Shown here piece after piece: positions 1 through 14,450 of a stretch of 64,000 bases of DNA. The DNA comes from Yponomeuta sedellus (lineage: Eukaryota; Arthropoda; Insecta; Lepidoptera; Yponomeutidae), in the NCBI GenBank assembly GCA_934045075.1, contig OW203738.1, forward strand, positions 8,168,868-8,232,867, read 5' to 3'. The notes beneath the pieces were generated by a model. The model was not told where the DNA came from and made no database searches. It saw nothing but the letters and a program-made list of their open reading frames with translations. Each line of letters opens with the position of its first letter. Positions within the stretch are counted from its first letter, which is position 1. Position numbers and translations under genes: made by a program.

Positions 1-463
1 GTCCGAGAGAAAAAATATTTGCTATCGAGACATATACTCTTTTATTCCCGTTCTATGAAAAATAAATAACAGACGGTGTTATGATATTTTTAATAAAATA
101 AAAAAAAGACATGTGAATACATAATTATAACAGTAATGGTTTCAGGAGTTATGCACTATCATTTTCATAACTCGACGTAAAGAACTCACTATTTTTGCAA
201 ATATAATTAAGTACTACGCTTTTTTTTCTTTTTCGTTAGCGTGGGTCACCGCGCCACACTTTCCAGCCACACTTTCCAGCCAGAAATTCATTCAATTCGT
301 GCTCGATTTCTATGAATTACATAATTATGTTCCATATTCAAATCTCATTTCCTACCGCTAAAAAGTTCCTTTTGGAAATAAGCTATTTTGCTACCACTTA
401 AGAGAGAAAAGTGACACTTTTCGAAGAACAGGGATGAAAACTATGAGTTAATCAATTAGCCTG

Positions 464-575
464 TACTTCTCCACTGCTGGACTCAAACATAGGCCTCCAC
501 AAGGCACGCCACTTACTTCTGCCATCGGCTATCCACACCCAGCCACTGCCAGCAATCTGCCTCAGATCGTCGGAA
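464..575 (-). pseudogene. RTE-like LINE 3' fragment
   Basis: The - strand reads DDLRQIAGSGWVWIADGRSK, then WRALWRPM, a degenerate form of the C-terminal end of RTE-type ORF2 in which DDLRK-W-R-A-DR-W is the recurring pattern. It ends with CAGCAGTGG-type sequence. Confidence 0.55.
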
Positions 576-1786
576 CCTTCGAATAAAGTATAACAAACAA
601 AAATATTCTATTTACATACCTTTCCTGTTTTCAAATTAGGATTTCTTGTGGTAAAGGGTAACAAGTTAAAATGAAAAGTCGGATATTCCACGAATCAACT
701 AATAGGTCTCAGTTATGCAAGGTACATCGAATTGTCATAATAATCTATGAATTGTAGTTTTATGAAACTCGGCTAAAGGGTACTTACTCATCTACGCTGT
801 TGAATTTCCTAAGCAAATAAAAAACATGAAAATATAAATAAAAAATATGAAAAAAAAAATCAAGGTTAAGACTGAGGAGCTAAGGCGTCTTCGCATTTTC
901 AAACCTTTTTGCAACCGGCTCTTTGCCTACCTTACATCTTGCTAAGAACCTTTATTATTAACATACAAAGCTACCGAAGGGTCCCGTCGAGAGGACAAAT
1001 AAACATAAATCCTCCAAGACGATTTGCCGAAAGCTGAGCCTTGCATCAACTTCATGCATTTTGTTTCAGAGTTCACAGGTACGATACGATGCTCACATAA
1101 TACTTTCATCTCTTTCACTCTTTGAAAAACTTACCATGAGAGCTAAAACAAAGGCTTACGTAACATCATAATATATAAAACTCGTTATCTATCGTCGCGT
1201 ATCCCATTCCGCATATGACCGAGACTAGTGGAGAATAGTATATGGTGACAGTCCTCAAAATTAAGGGACCGATTAAATAGTGGTCAGTTGCTCGAGGTAA
1301 ACCAGTTGCCAAGCGGGTCTAAGTTGGCAACCCATTCAGATGAAACTTAACAGGTGGAGCCATGCTCTATAGACTCCGAAGAATCCGTACGTGAATCAAA
1401 CCTATAGCCATGCATGTCATGTTCTTCCAATTACTTTCGTCCATTTTCACTGCATATTATTATTTTTATTATTAAATTCTTTATTGTACCTGTAAAGATT
1501 GTACAATTGGCGGGCTTAGTACTAAAAAAATATTATTTAATTCTAGCCAACCAAAAGGTGACGTGGAGAAGGTGGGGAGATGCATACACACGAATGTAAG
1601 GTCTACCTTTCTCCTTGCGATCGGTACAGAGATATGATACGGCAGATATTGCTCGAGCCTCACACATTGTGACGTATGCACGTAATGAAATGGAGTGTGT
1701 ATTTATTAAGTTAATTAAGAGGGTCTTGACGGGAAGGGACGCGTATGTAGGACGATCCGTCTCGGGGTATTCAAGTACTCTTGGTA
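576..1786. other. No recognisable feature
   Basis: AT-rich sequence. Short open frames near 1414-1797 lack any family resemblance. A segment like the D-repeat body (GTACAATTGGCGGGCTTAGT) lies at about 1500. Confidence 0.6.
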
Positions 1787-2011
1787 CAGTCTGTTAGCTT
1801 TTAGAATATACCTCGGCTACTATCGGATAGAATCGAATATATTCGTGTAATAGAAATATCGCAAGTAATATGACAGTTAATTTCAAAATCGGAGCTAATA
1901 TGACACTTAATTTAGTAATCAGAGCAGGAAGTAGTGTAACACTCGGGTGCTTTCGGCGAAACTCGAAACCTACTCTAGAGCCCGAGGTATATTCTAAAAG
2001 CTAACAGACTG
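1787..2011. mobile_element. MITE with 30-bp TIRs and TA duplication
   Basis: 1787-1816 and 1982-2011 are exact complements (outer end CAGTCTGTTAGCTTTTAGAA). TA flanks both sides (1785-1786, 2012-2013). The interior carries two related segments, TAATATGACAGTTAATTT and TAATATGACACTTAATTT. Confidence 0.9.
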
Positions 2012-2269
2012 TACCTGATTTTGGGATAATCTCGTCGTATTCAAGATAGAGGTTTGATAAAGATGAACGTAGGGAGTTTTTGTTAGTAATTAAATTTAGG
2101 TGCAAGGCTGTTGCTGAATTCTTAGTGAAAATACTTTCACAGTAGTAACAATCTTGAATTCGCGAAAGAGTACCACGTTTTCTTACTTCTGTGTTGTAAG
2201 TATAATCATTGTGTTGTATTGTAAGTATTTAGTTTGTTTACACCCAAAAGGGCCATCTCTATCTAGTTT

Positions 2270-2478
2270 CTACGCCTGACATTGTAGTTAAGATAAAACG
2301 ATTAGGTAAATTGTAATTAGGATACTTGTAAATGTTTGTTTTATATCCTATTCTTTGTTTTATAATATTTTTCTTTGTTCTTTTCTTATTTGTCTGTATT
2401 ATTTTAATATCGTGTTACATTTTGTTATGTGTATTGTATCTTTGTGGCTTCAAATAAATGTCTCTCTCTATCTCATAA
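2270..2478 (+). repeat. Possible retroelement 3' end
   Basis: T-rich sequence ending TTCAAATAAATGTCTCTCTC. The AATAAA followed by a short microsatellite resembles a LINE or SINE tail. No coding sequence is attached. Confidence 0.35.
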
Positions 2479-2499
2479 GAAAACTTTCGTTATTCGTCG

Positions 2500-2975
2500 T
2501 TTTTAGGGTTCCGTAACTCACACTAAAACGAGGAACCCTGATCAGCTTGTTATCCGTCCGTCTGTCTATCTATACCCTTTATCTCAGTAACGCGTGGAGG
2601 TATCGAGATGAAATTAAAACCGTACTGTACTTAATTCTACAGTCACTTGAAGTTCTAAAATTTGTATAGAGTAAAAAAAAAGGAACTACAACCGTTTATG
2701 CCGTAAAAACCTGTTTTTCGATACTCAAGGGAATCAATGTTCATAGGGACCTGATGCCCTAGATCTTTGAACATTGGCAAGACATCGTTTTATACCACGA
2801 ATTCAAGAAAAAATATGAAACTACACATATGTAGTTAAATCATAAAAAAATGGTCTTTAAACTTAGAAAAAACTGCGAGACTGGATTGTTGAACTATTTA
2901 TAATATGTAGGTACCTACAAATGTGTACGGAGCCCTTGCTGCTCCAGTCTGACTTGCACTTGGCCGGTTTTTGTT
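2500..2975. repeat. Dispersed repeat with GGGTTCCGTA and GGCCGGTTTTT
   Basis: It begins TTTAGGGTTCCGTAACTCAC and ends CTTGCACTTGGCCGGTTTTT. Related pieces lie at 39240-39440 and, inverted, at 62460-62925 (CACCGAGGGTTCCC, CGCGAGGAACCC). A common lepidopteran-type repeat whose class I cannot assign. Confidence 0.55.
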
Positions 2976-2984
2976 TTCTTAATA

Positions 2985-3140
2985 TAAGATAAGATAAGAA
3001 TACTCTTTATTGTACACCAAGAAAAAACTAACATAAAATAATCACAAAAATACAGTACAATTGGCGGCCTTATTGCTTAGTGCATTTTTTTCCAGACAAC
3101 CTAAGATGGAGAGTGGCTGAAGGAAAAGTGAGACGGGTAG
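2985..3140 (-). repeat. D-repeat copy
   Basis: ATAAGATAAGATAAGAATAC, TCTTTATTGTACACCAAGAA, CAATTGGCGGCCTTATTGCT and TCCAGACAACCTAAGATGG. The tail is TTATC on the sense strand. Confidence 0.75.
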
Positions 3141-5334
3141 TTGGTGCAAATATGAATATACCTACATACCTACTCACACCTAAATCGTCACATTTTCTTT
3201 ACTACCTTTCATTAGGTTCATGTATTTCTATAGACAGACATAAAGTCACACCCACCCAGTGGATTGCATGAAGAGCATAGTCGGTAGACGCATGTGTTTA
3301 AAATAGAAGTTTGATTTTTGAACGCACCCATGACGGGCGGAACTACTTGACATCTGTCAGATGAGCTGAAAAGTGTACCTCTTGTTTGTTGTTTGTTAAA
3401 CGTGTGATTTGCCAAAATTGTGTGGCAATTAGATTGCTGGGCTTATATCTTCGCGTGAAGTGTAAAATGAGTTCAGGGACGGATCCCAGAGTTTTTTTTG
3501 TCGGGCGACGGATCGCCCAAAATATTCTCATTTGGTGAAAACGTGGTGCCGTGACAGTACACCGAAGGTAGGTAGCTTTCTGGGGAAAGAGCTCTTGCGA
3601 TAGATGGGGAAGTCTAGGGATCCCCAAACCTTCCAGTGCACCCATCCCGAACGGCGCCGGCTGCCAAGTCGAGAGGCGTCGACGATGACAGACTTTGTAA
3701 GTGCCTTGTTTTTTGATTAGTTTTTAAGTATTAGTGTTTAGGTGGGTCCTATACTCAACAGCATGTACAAAAAAACAGTAAAATCGAAATTATATTGATA
3801 CTACGTAGCGAAAGATTGCAAGAACGTAATTTATACTTATACAGATATAGGCCTCATCTAAGACATGCCTCTGAGCTCGATCTACGGCTCTTCTATTCCA
3901 GTCGCCACCGCTTTCTTTCATTATCAAAGTAAAATATGTTCTGCATATCACGTGATATTTAATAATCCTTCAGCCAATAATGAGACATTATTACGGAAGC
4001 CTAGCATATTTAACATAAGAGCGGGCCGTCTAATGAAGCGGGGGCTATGATTCATTAACCTCCACATACTGTGTGATATACTTTTGTGATTAATTTTCAC
4101 AGAATCTCTACGATGTTTTGTTTGATTAAGCCTCTTTGTTAAAAACAAATCAACGGAGTTAAATTATAATTAAGAAGGTTTTGTGCAGACTCCGGATAAA
4201 GGTTTAGATATTGGTATTACGATTATTATGGATTGGTTTATTATGCTACCTATACAGGGTTATTTTTCTACAATTTCCTGTGACATTTCCTACATAAATT
4301 TGCTGTAACACTCCAATTTTAGTTCATGCTTTGTAAGCACTTTTGTTCTCAGAGTTTTATGTTAGATAATTTTTTTTTTGTAATTTCATGGTTTATATTA
4401 TTTTTATGCGCATTTTACGTGCTTCACTACTGAAGTAGCCTTTATTAAATCGTACTACACTGAAGAATTTTCATTCAAATAAACATTATATAGTTCTGAG
4501 TATATCAATCGTAAAACGCTACAAAGCAAACGAAACGCTGATATTTAAAAAAAATTACACAAGAAATGTTGATAAGTCAATAATCTCTTGTTTTTCTAAC
4601 AAGAAAACTCTGACAGAAAATATTGTTTGCCGAAATCTATGCATTCGTAAATTCCTTTTGAATTCACTTCGTATTATTAATATACTTAACGATTGTGTGA
4701 TTGCAATCTAGCTATTTCCGATTGAGATGTAGTGTTGTAATAGTTTATTTGTATATATATTTTTTTATATATTTTGTCTTTTTATTTACTTATATATTAT
4801 ATGCACTTATTGAGTATTTGTCAGCTTATCCAATTTTAACTGAGTATTTCTTCTTCACATTGAGCATTAAGTCCGCCACATTGCCATTGTATTTTTTTTT
4901 ACTTGCACATAATCGTATCAATAATAATATATTCTATGAAACTACTTTGTAAGTTTATTTCTGCAGAAAAATCAGTTACCTATACAAAAATGCGGCGGCC
5001 GGATCACTCACATAACAAAACATTCGCAAAACTGGAACCAATAAAATCAGCGATAAAATCCGACTAAAAACGAATAAATCACAACGAGTATCCTCGGGAG
5101 ATCCATCTCAATTCGGCTGCGTTATATCAGTTAGGAGGCCGCACCCCGCGCCATACATCACTCGCTGACAAGAGAACTGGTTCCCAACAAGCAAACTGAG
5201 CCGAAGCTCAGCGAAGGACTCTGATTCACGTACGCTCGACCGCAGCTTCTAAAATTAGTTTACCGGGCAGATTTTTTCCCGACTGCAAAAGCATAGGAGA
5301 GTTATAGATTGATTGATTGAAGACGTTTAAGATA
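3141..5334. other. No recognisable feature
   Basis: AT-rich apart from a moderately GC-rich stretch at 4985-5230. All open frames are short and composition-driven. Confidence 0.6.
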
Positions 5335-5902
5335 AGATAAGACAGGACAGGACAGGACGGGACGGGACGGGAAGGGACGGGACGGGACGGGACGGGACGG
5401 GACGGGACGGGACGGGACGGGACGGGACGGGACGGGACGGGACGGGACGGGACGGGAAGGGACGGGACGGGACGGGACGGGACGGGACGGGACGGTACGG
5501 GACGGGACGGGACGGGACGGGACGGGACGGGACGGGACGGGACGGGACGGGACGGGACGGGACGGGACGGGACGGGACGGGACGGGACGGGACGGGACGG
5601 GACGGGACGGGACGGGACGGGACGGGACGGGACGGGACGGGACGGGACGGGACGGGACGGGACGGGACGGGACGGGACGGGACGGGACGGGACGGGACGG
5701 GACGGGACGGGACGGGACGGGACGGGACGGGACGGGACGGGACGGGACGGGACGGGACGGGACGGGACGGGACGGGACGGGACGGGACGGGACGGGACGG
5801 GACGGGACGGGACGGGACGGGACGGGACGGGACGGGACGGGACGGGACGGGACGGGACGGGACGGGACGGGACGGGACGGGACGGGACGGGACGGGACGG
5901 GA
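5335..5902. repeat. GACGG pentanucleotide array, about 560 bp
   Basis: It begins as GATAAGATAA, changes to GACAGGACAG, then to more than 100 units of GACGG with only rare variants (AAGGG near 5372 and 5456; GGTAC near 5493). It ends in GGGATAAGAATATTC, the D-repeat tail. The open frame of PVPSR repeats on the - strand is an artefact. Confidence 0.97.
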
Positions 5903-6019
5903 TAAGAATATTCTTTCTTGTATACTGGAAAAACAACAAATACAAAATTATTGCAAATATTTATTGTACAATTGGCGGCCTTATTGCTAAAAGCAATTTC
6001 ATCCAGACAACCTTACGAT
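5903..6019 (-). repeat. D-repeat copy attached to the GACGG array
   Basis: GATAAGAATATTCTTTCTTG, ATTGGCGGCCTTATTGCTAA and TCCAGACAACCTTACGATGG. The pentanucleotide array occupies the place of its tail. Confidence 0.78.
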
Positions 6020-6445
6020 GGAAAGTTTAAAAACCTGTTTAGAGGCTCAAAATTCCACCCATGCCAGAGCCCGAACCCGCGACCTCTGGCTAACCGTGCC
6101 AGCGCTCTCTCTACTGAGCTAATGGGTAACTTACCGGCATCAGTGAAATTTCGAGCCTCTTTACAATACTATCTGTAATACGTACAGGCAGCAACATTTG
6201 ACTGAAGTGATTTGCATCACTTGCAGCCCCGAGTACCTTACTTTGCAGTTAGGTTTTACATCGTAATGATATCGCTGTACCCTTATGATTATATTCCTTT
6301 TAAATGCACTAACCCGTGCTAAAGACAATTTTAAAAACCTATTTAGAGGCTAAAACTCCACCCATGCCGGGACTGGCTAACCGTGCCAGCGCTCTCCCAA
6401 CTGTGCTGATGGGCGACTTACTGGCGTCAGTGAAATTTCGAAGAC
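6020..6445 (-). mobile_element. A-repeat, 1.4 tandem units
   Basis: Antisense AAAAACCT-TTTAGAGGCT occurs at 6027-6048 and 6333-6354, about 304 bp apart, each followed by the antisense tRNA-like part. The second tRNA-like part is shorter by a deletion in the T-arm. It follows a D-repeat fragment at its left. Confidence 0.8.
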
Positions 6446-7754
6446 GAAGACGTTCATTCAAACAAAAAGACAAAAAAATACAGAAGTTGGTATCTGCCAA
6501 ACTGCATAACAGCTTAACAGTTAAGTTTTTTACGTGTAAGTTTTAATTTATTTGTGTTATGTGTATCATGTTCCTCCATGGCTACTTATCTCAAAAATGC
6601 TGGACCGATCGTGGTAAATGAAATTTCAAATAAAAAGTAAAGACAAGTGTGTCCCTGGCTAGGTAACGTTATGAAAAAACAGTGCTAACAATATGACGTT
6701 AACTGTCATATTAACGTAATTTGTCAAACCTTAGTTCCTACGTACCCATCCCGAGAGTAAGCTTTTGGCTTTTGCGTAAATATTGTATCAATTAAAAAAT
6801 CAGGCCAAATTTGTTTGTCTTGTAAATGCCAACGCCACCGCACAAATGCGACATTTTTCAGTAAAGATTGTTAATTTAAAATTTAAATAATGAGTTTATT
6901 CACGATTGTATACTAGGTAAACTTAATAGCTATTAGACCCGTTAAATTAATAATCACGCTTGATAACGAAAATAAAATACAGTTCAGTTCAATTCTGTTT
7001 TATGGACTCATTGCACTGAATGGCTAGTACAATAAAAAAAAATCGAATCCCAAATTTTTGAACAAGCTGCTCAAGTTATAACATAAATCAGAAGTCAAAA
7101 ATTTATTTTTCAACTTAAAGAATTTACATTCGGTTTGTCAAATGTCATTTCTATCAGCGGTCTTCAAGTCTATGGTGTCAGTGGTACATTTGTATTCATT
7201 ACGGTTTTTAGTATTATTCTGTAAATTAATATTCAAAGTTAAACTGAATTAATATAAACTTCCAACGTTCCACACAGCTATCAAAAAGTTATCGTTCGAC
7301 AACATACCGTAAGGCACGGAATAAGGGACTCAGCTCGAGTAATGAAGATATGACTACAACAAACTATAATACGCCATCTAAATGCACCCGCGTCGGCACG
7401 AACAATTGAAATAATTATCGGGCTAAGCCCCTGGATAAGCCCAGGAAAGCCCTCGAGATTTTAACCCTTGCCAATGTCTTGACAGCGTCTTATGCAAATG
7501 GTGCAAAACTTCCACCCACTCCTGGACTACCATCCGCATTTTCGCTGTACTTAAAATGAGACGTTATTTCAACAGACTTAGATTTCGATTTGGTTTCAGG
7601 TGAACGTGTATTTGAGTCCTTCATGGGAGAGAATTGATAATGGTGGCTCAATTGGCTTTGCTGTTGATGATATGGCAACTCCATGTTGTGTTCATTGTTA
7701 AAACTTGTAGACTTACTCCAAAGTGTATACGTGACTAATAGGGTTCTAATGCGT
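6446..7754. other. No recognisable feature
   Basis: AT-rich, with no frame, repeat-family segment or strong inverted repeat that I could identify. Confidence 0.55.
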
Positions 7755-7850
7755 ATTACATAGATAGTTAGATAACACTTTATTGTGCATAAAAAGTAAA
7801 TTATACAGATATTTCTTAACCTATGAGTACAGACGGCGGCTTTATAGTAA
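7755..7850 (-). repeat. B-repeat copy
   Basis: GATAACACTTTATTGTGCAT, then CAGATATTTCTTAACCTATG and GTACAGACGGCGGC. The tail is a run of AGATAGTT units. Confidence 0.7.
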
Positions 7851-8039
7851 TATATTTAGATTTAAATACCTGCTTAAGCATTTTCTTTACGTAGTGACTT
7901 AATTACTTTTTAAATATACGAGGTCTGGTGGTGAGTTAATTCTATTCTAGCCATGGTTTTATATTCTCTTCTTCGTAAGTTTGATACAGCACATGGACGC
8001 TCTTACTTTATAATAATAATATTAATAAGTTCCACACAA

Positions 8040-8205
8040 CACATTCTCTCCCAAACTAGGGTATCCACCCTTGCTATGGTAACACACATGGAAATACACT
8101 CACACTGAGGCCAACTATACAAAATTGTGCGGCGGCTGTGGGAATGGAATCCATGACCTCCGGCATAGTAATTAGACATGATAACCGCAAGACCAACGAG
8201 GCATA
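8040..8205 (-). mobile_element. tRNA-like SINE beside the TTTA array
   Basis: The - strand reads ATGCCTCGTTGGTCTTGCGG, then CCGGAGGTCATGGATTCCAT. It has tRNA-like D and T arms with a mutated B box. Related to the sequence at 14350. Confidence 0.55.
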
Positions 8206-8268
8206 CTTTGCCCTGTCCTATATTGTATTTTAACGAGATCTGTGTAATATGTCCATGAATATATATTT

Positions 8269-10842
<2,574 letters not shown>

Positions 10843-11335
10843 ACAGTTGCTCATAAAGTGGCGTATTGCAGGGACGTATAAGGTTCGGTATGTGGGCTAT
10901 TAGTATTACATACTCGTGCTTTTTTTTTACCTTTCCCGAACTCGTGCGTTCTCTTTCCCAACTGTCAAAATAATGTCTATTAAAAAGAAAAACCAACCAT
11001 GAAGTTTTTACCAAAAAAAAATCATAGAAGTTTTTATGATTCATGCAAATACGTATATTTTTAAAAAGAAGCTACTAACTTGTTTCAATATCAGATTTAA
11101 GTATTTGATTGAATGAGTTAGGTTAGGTTTCATTTCATCTCATTAAATTTCGTTTTCATTTCATATCAATAAAAAATTCTACTGAAGACTTGGCTGTATG
11201 GGCATAATTCCCTTTGCCTACCAGAATGGGTAAAGAAAAAAAAAAATCTCTGCTAATATTCTTTTACGGTAGGTGCCATTTTCCAAATAACTTTTCTTTA
11301 TTAAATTGCTTATTTTTTTCGCAACTGTATTAAAA

Positions 11336-11466
11336 ATAGTCGTTCAGTTCACGTGCGGAACCGTCATTGCAACTAGTTCCGACAGTCAACCCTCGCCTTC
11401 GGCTGCGCCTGGGCTCGGGTAGACATTTGTCGGAACTCTTTTGCAATGACAGCCTTTCCGCACTTG
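11336..11466. mobile_element. Imperfect hairpin element
   Basis: CACGTGCGGAACCGTCATTG at the left pairs imperfectly with CAATGACAGCCTTTCCGCAC at the right, and AGTTCCGACA with TGTCGGAACT. The centre is GC-rich. An old MITE is likely; no flanking duplication was identified. Confidence 0.6.
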
Positions 11467-11723
11467 TAATGAAATATACTATTATGTGAGTTGTTTAGGT
11501 TTAGGTTTAAAGTATTTATTTCTCATAAGAACGATTTAACATTTCATTCACTTAAAATGAGAAAAACAATTGTCTAAGTAACATATTGTAAAAATAAGCA
11601 TGCAACGTAATTTTTGCTTGTTGATGTTTTTCGGGTGCAAAATGTTTGATTTACTCGTATCTTGTTTAAAACTCCGTATCCGTTTTCTCTTAACATAATA
11701 TGTTAATATGTTAACATAATATA

Positions 11724-11760
11724 CAAAGACATGCAAACATATTATGTTTGCATGTCTTTG
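11724..11760. repeat. Perfect hairpin
   Basis: Arms of 18 nt (CAAAGACATGCAAACATA and its complement) around a single base. It lies beside AT-rich palindromic sequence built from TGTTAATATG and TTAACATAAT at 11693-11720. Confidence 0.85.
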
Positions 11761-11769
11761 CACTTTTAC

Positions 11770-11930
11770 TCTTAGTTAATATATCGATGTTAAAATCGCC
11801 GAAAATTAAAGCTCTTCGTTTGTGGTGTTCTTGTGTTTCAAAATTATCAAGAAACTCTGGTATATGTTGATTGTCTAGTTTCTTTACGAGTCCAATGTCA
11901 AGTGCAAATTTTTCAATGTAATGCAATATG
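11770..11930 (-). pseudogene. LINE endonuclease fragment
   Basis: A short frame on the - strand contains RALIFGDFNIDIL, the conserved GDFN block of the exonuclease-endonuclease-phosphatase domain of non-LTR retrotransposons, preceded by HIPEFLDNFETQEHHK. No other domain is next to it. The fragment abuts a perfect 37-nt hairpin. Confidence 0.6.
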
Positions 11931-12039
11931 TTGTTTTCCTTTTCTTTACTTGTAACTTTGAATGGTACCTATGCCTTTTTTTTCACCATCATCATCTTAA
12001 TCAGCCGGTGTAATCCATTTTACGCGAATGCGTTTAATC

Positions 12040-12128
12040 CGACCTGGCACAGATAGCCAGAGCTCACGGGTTCGAATCCCGGCATGGGTGGAATTTTCAG
12101 CCTCTAAATAGGTTTTTTTTTAAAACTG
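12040..12128 (+). mobile_element. A-repeat 3' fragment
   Basis: The 3' half of the tRNA-like part (GGGTTCGAATCCCGGCATGG) and CAGCCTCTAAATAGGTTTTT are present. The 5' half has drifted. Confidence 0.7.
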
Positions 12129-12475
12129 CCGGTGTAAGTTCACTGCTAGACAAAGGCCTCTCCCTCTTTTTCTTTCTTTGTTACAATTAATTTATTTCTT
12201 TCTTTAATCTATGCTGTCTATCTTTAATCTTTAATTATGTATTTTTGACATTTAGCAACGAAGTACTCATTTGCTATGCCGTTCTCGATATATTTCACGA
12301 TATATTTTTTTTGTAATGTAAAGAAATATGGCTGAATTGAAAAGTTAATACAAATTTTATTAGTAGTGCTTTAGTTGTAGTAGTGCTTTAGAAAGACCAA
12401 TAATAAAATTTATGTCTATGTATTAATGAGCAGAATCACCCCTTTGAATTTCACAGAACCATTTTCAATCACAAT

Positions 12476-12613
12476 GGGCCGATTTCTAAATTGCAAATTT
12501 TACTAAGTAAATATTTTACCTAACGTTCTGTCACGCTCTTTCGCTAGGAAATTCGAAGAGACAGCACTACAGTTAAGTTTTTTAATTAGCGTGATTCTCA
12601 ATTTAGAAACTGG
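12476..12613. mobile_element. Degenerate MITE
   Basis: The left end GGGCCGATTTCTAAATTG and right end CAATTTAGAAACTGGCCC are imperfect complements about 138 bp apart. No target duplication is clear. Confidence 0.6.
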
Positions 12614-13042
12614 CCCTCTGTTTTTTGGTGCATTGATACAAACTCATCTCTCCTTTATTTTATTATGACTCTTGTTATATTAACGCTGAAGTGTTTGTTT
12701 TTTCAGCATAAACTTATTTCAGAATTAATTTAGGAAATAAGGTTAAACTAACAGCCCGAAAGAAGCGCGCAAACATAATTATAAACACGATTCAATCTAC
12801 CTCGTAAAGCTAGCTGTAAAAGTGTGGTTAGAAATTAAAACAGTGCTATTACTGTGTCTAAATCCGTTTTGAAGACGTCCATATAACGTTACACAACAAG
12901 TTAGAGGAGAGACACGGCTTGTTGCTGAATTTAGCACTTCTGTTAGTAACTACATAAGCATCGTTCTGACTTGTAAGGTTTTAGTTATATATTAAACGGG
13001 TCTAATAGCATTTTACAAAATTGCATTTTACCTATTGCGAAT

Positions 13043-13257
13043 GTGAGTGGAAGGGCTGGCAAGGGACGTTTCAGGCGAACATACGTCGACCAAATAGGGG
13101 ATGTATTAGCAAAGGGGACGATAAAAAGTATTTGGAACCGGCGTGCGTGCAGGCAACGACTTATGAACGTTGATGAACCGAAGGTGATCTGTCACGATCG
13201 TGGCAAGTGGCAGTCCCTATTCTCTGCCTACCCCTCTGGGATACACGGGTGAGGATA
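13043..13257 (+). pseudogene. LINE 3' fragment feeding a TACA array
   Basis: The frame SGRAGKGRFRRTYVDQIGDV, then RRACRQRLMNVDEPKVICHD and GKWQSLFSAYPSGIHG, looks like the C-terminus of a reverse-transcriptase protein. The stop is directly followed by GGATATGTACATACATAC, so the TACA array is probably the expanded tail. Parts of the same sequence are inverted at 37140-37255 and lie near 57165. Confidence 0.5.
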
Positions 13258-13433
13258 TGTACATACATACATACATACATACATACATACATACATACAT
13301 ACATACATACATACATACATACATACATACATACATACATACATACATACATACATACATACATACATACATACATACATACATACATACATACATACAT
13401 ACATACATACATACATACATACATACATACATG
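13258..13433. repeat. TACA tetranucleotide array
   Basis: About 43 perfect TACA units, directly following a LINE 3' end. All short frames across it (MYVC or HTYI repeats) are artefacts. Confidence 0.97.
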
Positions 13434-13689
13434 TGTATGTACATTTTACCTAATAACTAACCGCGATAGGACCCGTTTCAATTAATCTATCAATCAGCCC
13501 GTACTAGTCTACAGCTTGACATAGACCGTCCCCAAGACAAGCCTCTTCCTTTTGTCCTCAGCCATCCTCATCCAGCCACTGCCAGCAATCTGCCCCACAA
13601 CCAACAGGCCCCACAGCGAGATGTGACAAGAATTATTAGGCCTCAGAAATAAAGGGAGAGGCTAACAGGCGAGAGAGAATAAAAAAATA

Positions 13690-13900
13690 AAGCTACATAT
13701 TTAACATAACATTTACATACAGGCACATACATTGCTTCGGGCCCCACAATAGGATACCTTGGATGTGGGAACCAGAAACAACGACGTCACAAACCTGTAT
13801 ACATCCAAGACCCGGGTTTTTTTGCCCCCATCCGGGATTCAGACCCGGGACCTCTCGCATGGTAGGCAGATGCGCTACCGCTGCGCCACAGAGGTCGTAT
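13690..13900 (-). mobile_element. G-SINE (Gly-tRNA-like)
   Basis: On the - strand the head is CCTCTGTGGCGCAGCGGTAG, then CGCATCTGCCTACCATGCG and GGTCCCGGGTCTGAATCCCG. This is a D-arm, an anticodon loop with ACC and a T-arm. The body contains CCACGACACAGGG-like sequence and ends towards TATGTTAAATATG. Confidence 0.75.
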
Positions 13901-14344
13901 GTTCGTGGTCTCCACCCGAGAACTTTTGGACCCCATCAACCATCGCTTCTTCGGCATGTGTGACCAGCCTATTACAATTTCAACTTGCTTACCTGATAAG
14001 CCCATATCGGGATGTATGATCTGAGGTTGCGCTACGTTTGCCAGTTTTAATATATAACTGTACAAAACTATAAGTTGTTGGCCTCATAGTCTGTACAAGC
14101 ATTAGAACACCAACGTCTTTACGACCGAGGAAGTGGTTGGACATCAAAAAGAGATCGCTGCGTCTCCATGGGTGGCGGCATAGACGCTATTTCCCTTCTG
14201 ATATCGGTATTTACTTCGTTACAAAGAAAAGCTATGCCATGGTTATGTAATCAATTTTTTCGTAATCTTACATTTTTGCTAATGTAGGTATAATGGAATG
14301 GAATTATTGAAAGCTAAATTTGTTTTTCTTTTAATGTAAACAAA

Positions 14345-14450
14345 TAATATCTTCATTTTTTTGCCTGCTTGTTTGTCTAGCGGTATTACGTCTGATTTAA
14401 GTACCGGAGATCGTGGGTTTGATTCACACTGGGTTTCGCCGTGCGTATAA
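14345..14450 (+). mobile_element. tRNA-like SINE fragment
   Basis: GCCTGCTTGTTTGTCTAGCG, then CCGGAGATCGTGGGTTTGAT and TCACACTGGGTTTCGCCG. Same family as 8040, sense orientation. Confidence 0.5.

Noticed and set aside
5226..5945. 239-codon frame of repeated PVPSR on the - strand
   Set aside because: It is produced by the GACGG array. The flanks are repeat sequence.
13161..13485. Several overlapping MYVC or HTYI frames
   Set aside because: All are readings of the TACA array in different frames.
13820..13895. Functional Gly tRNA gene on the - strand
   Set aside because: The anticodon stem is poorly paired and the same sequence with the same downstream body recurs at 30120 and 32520.
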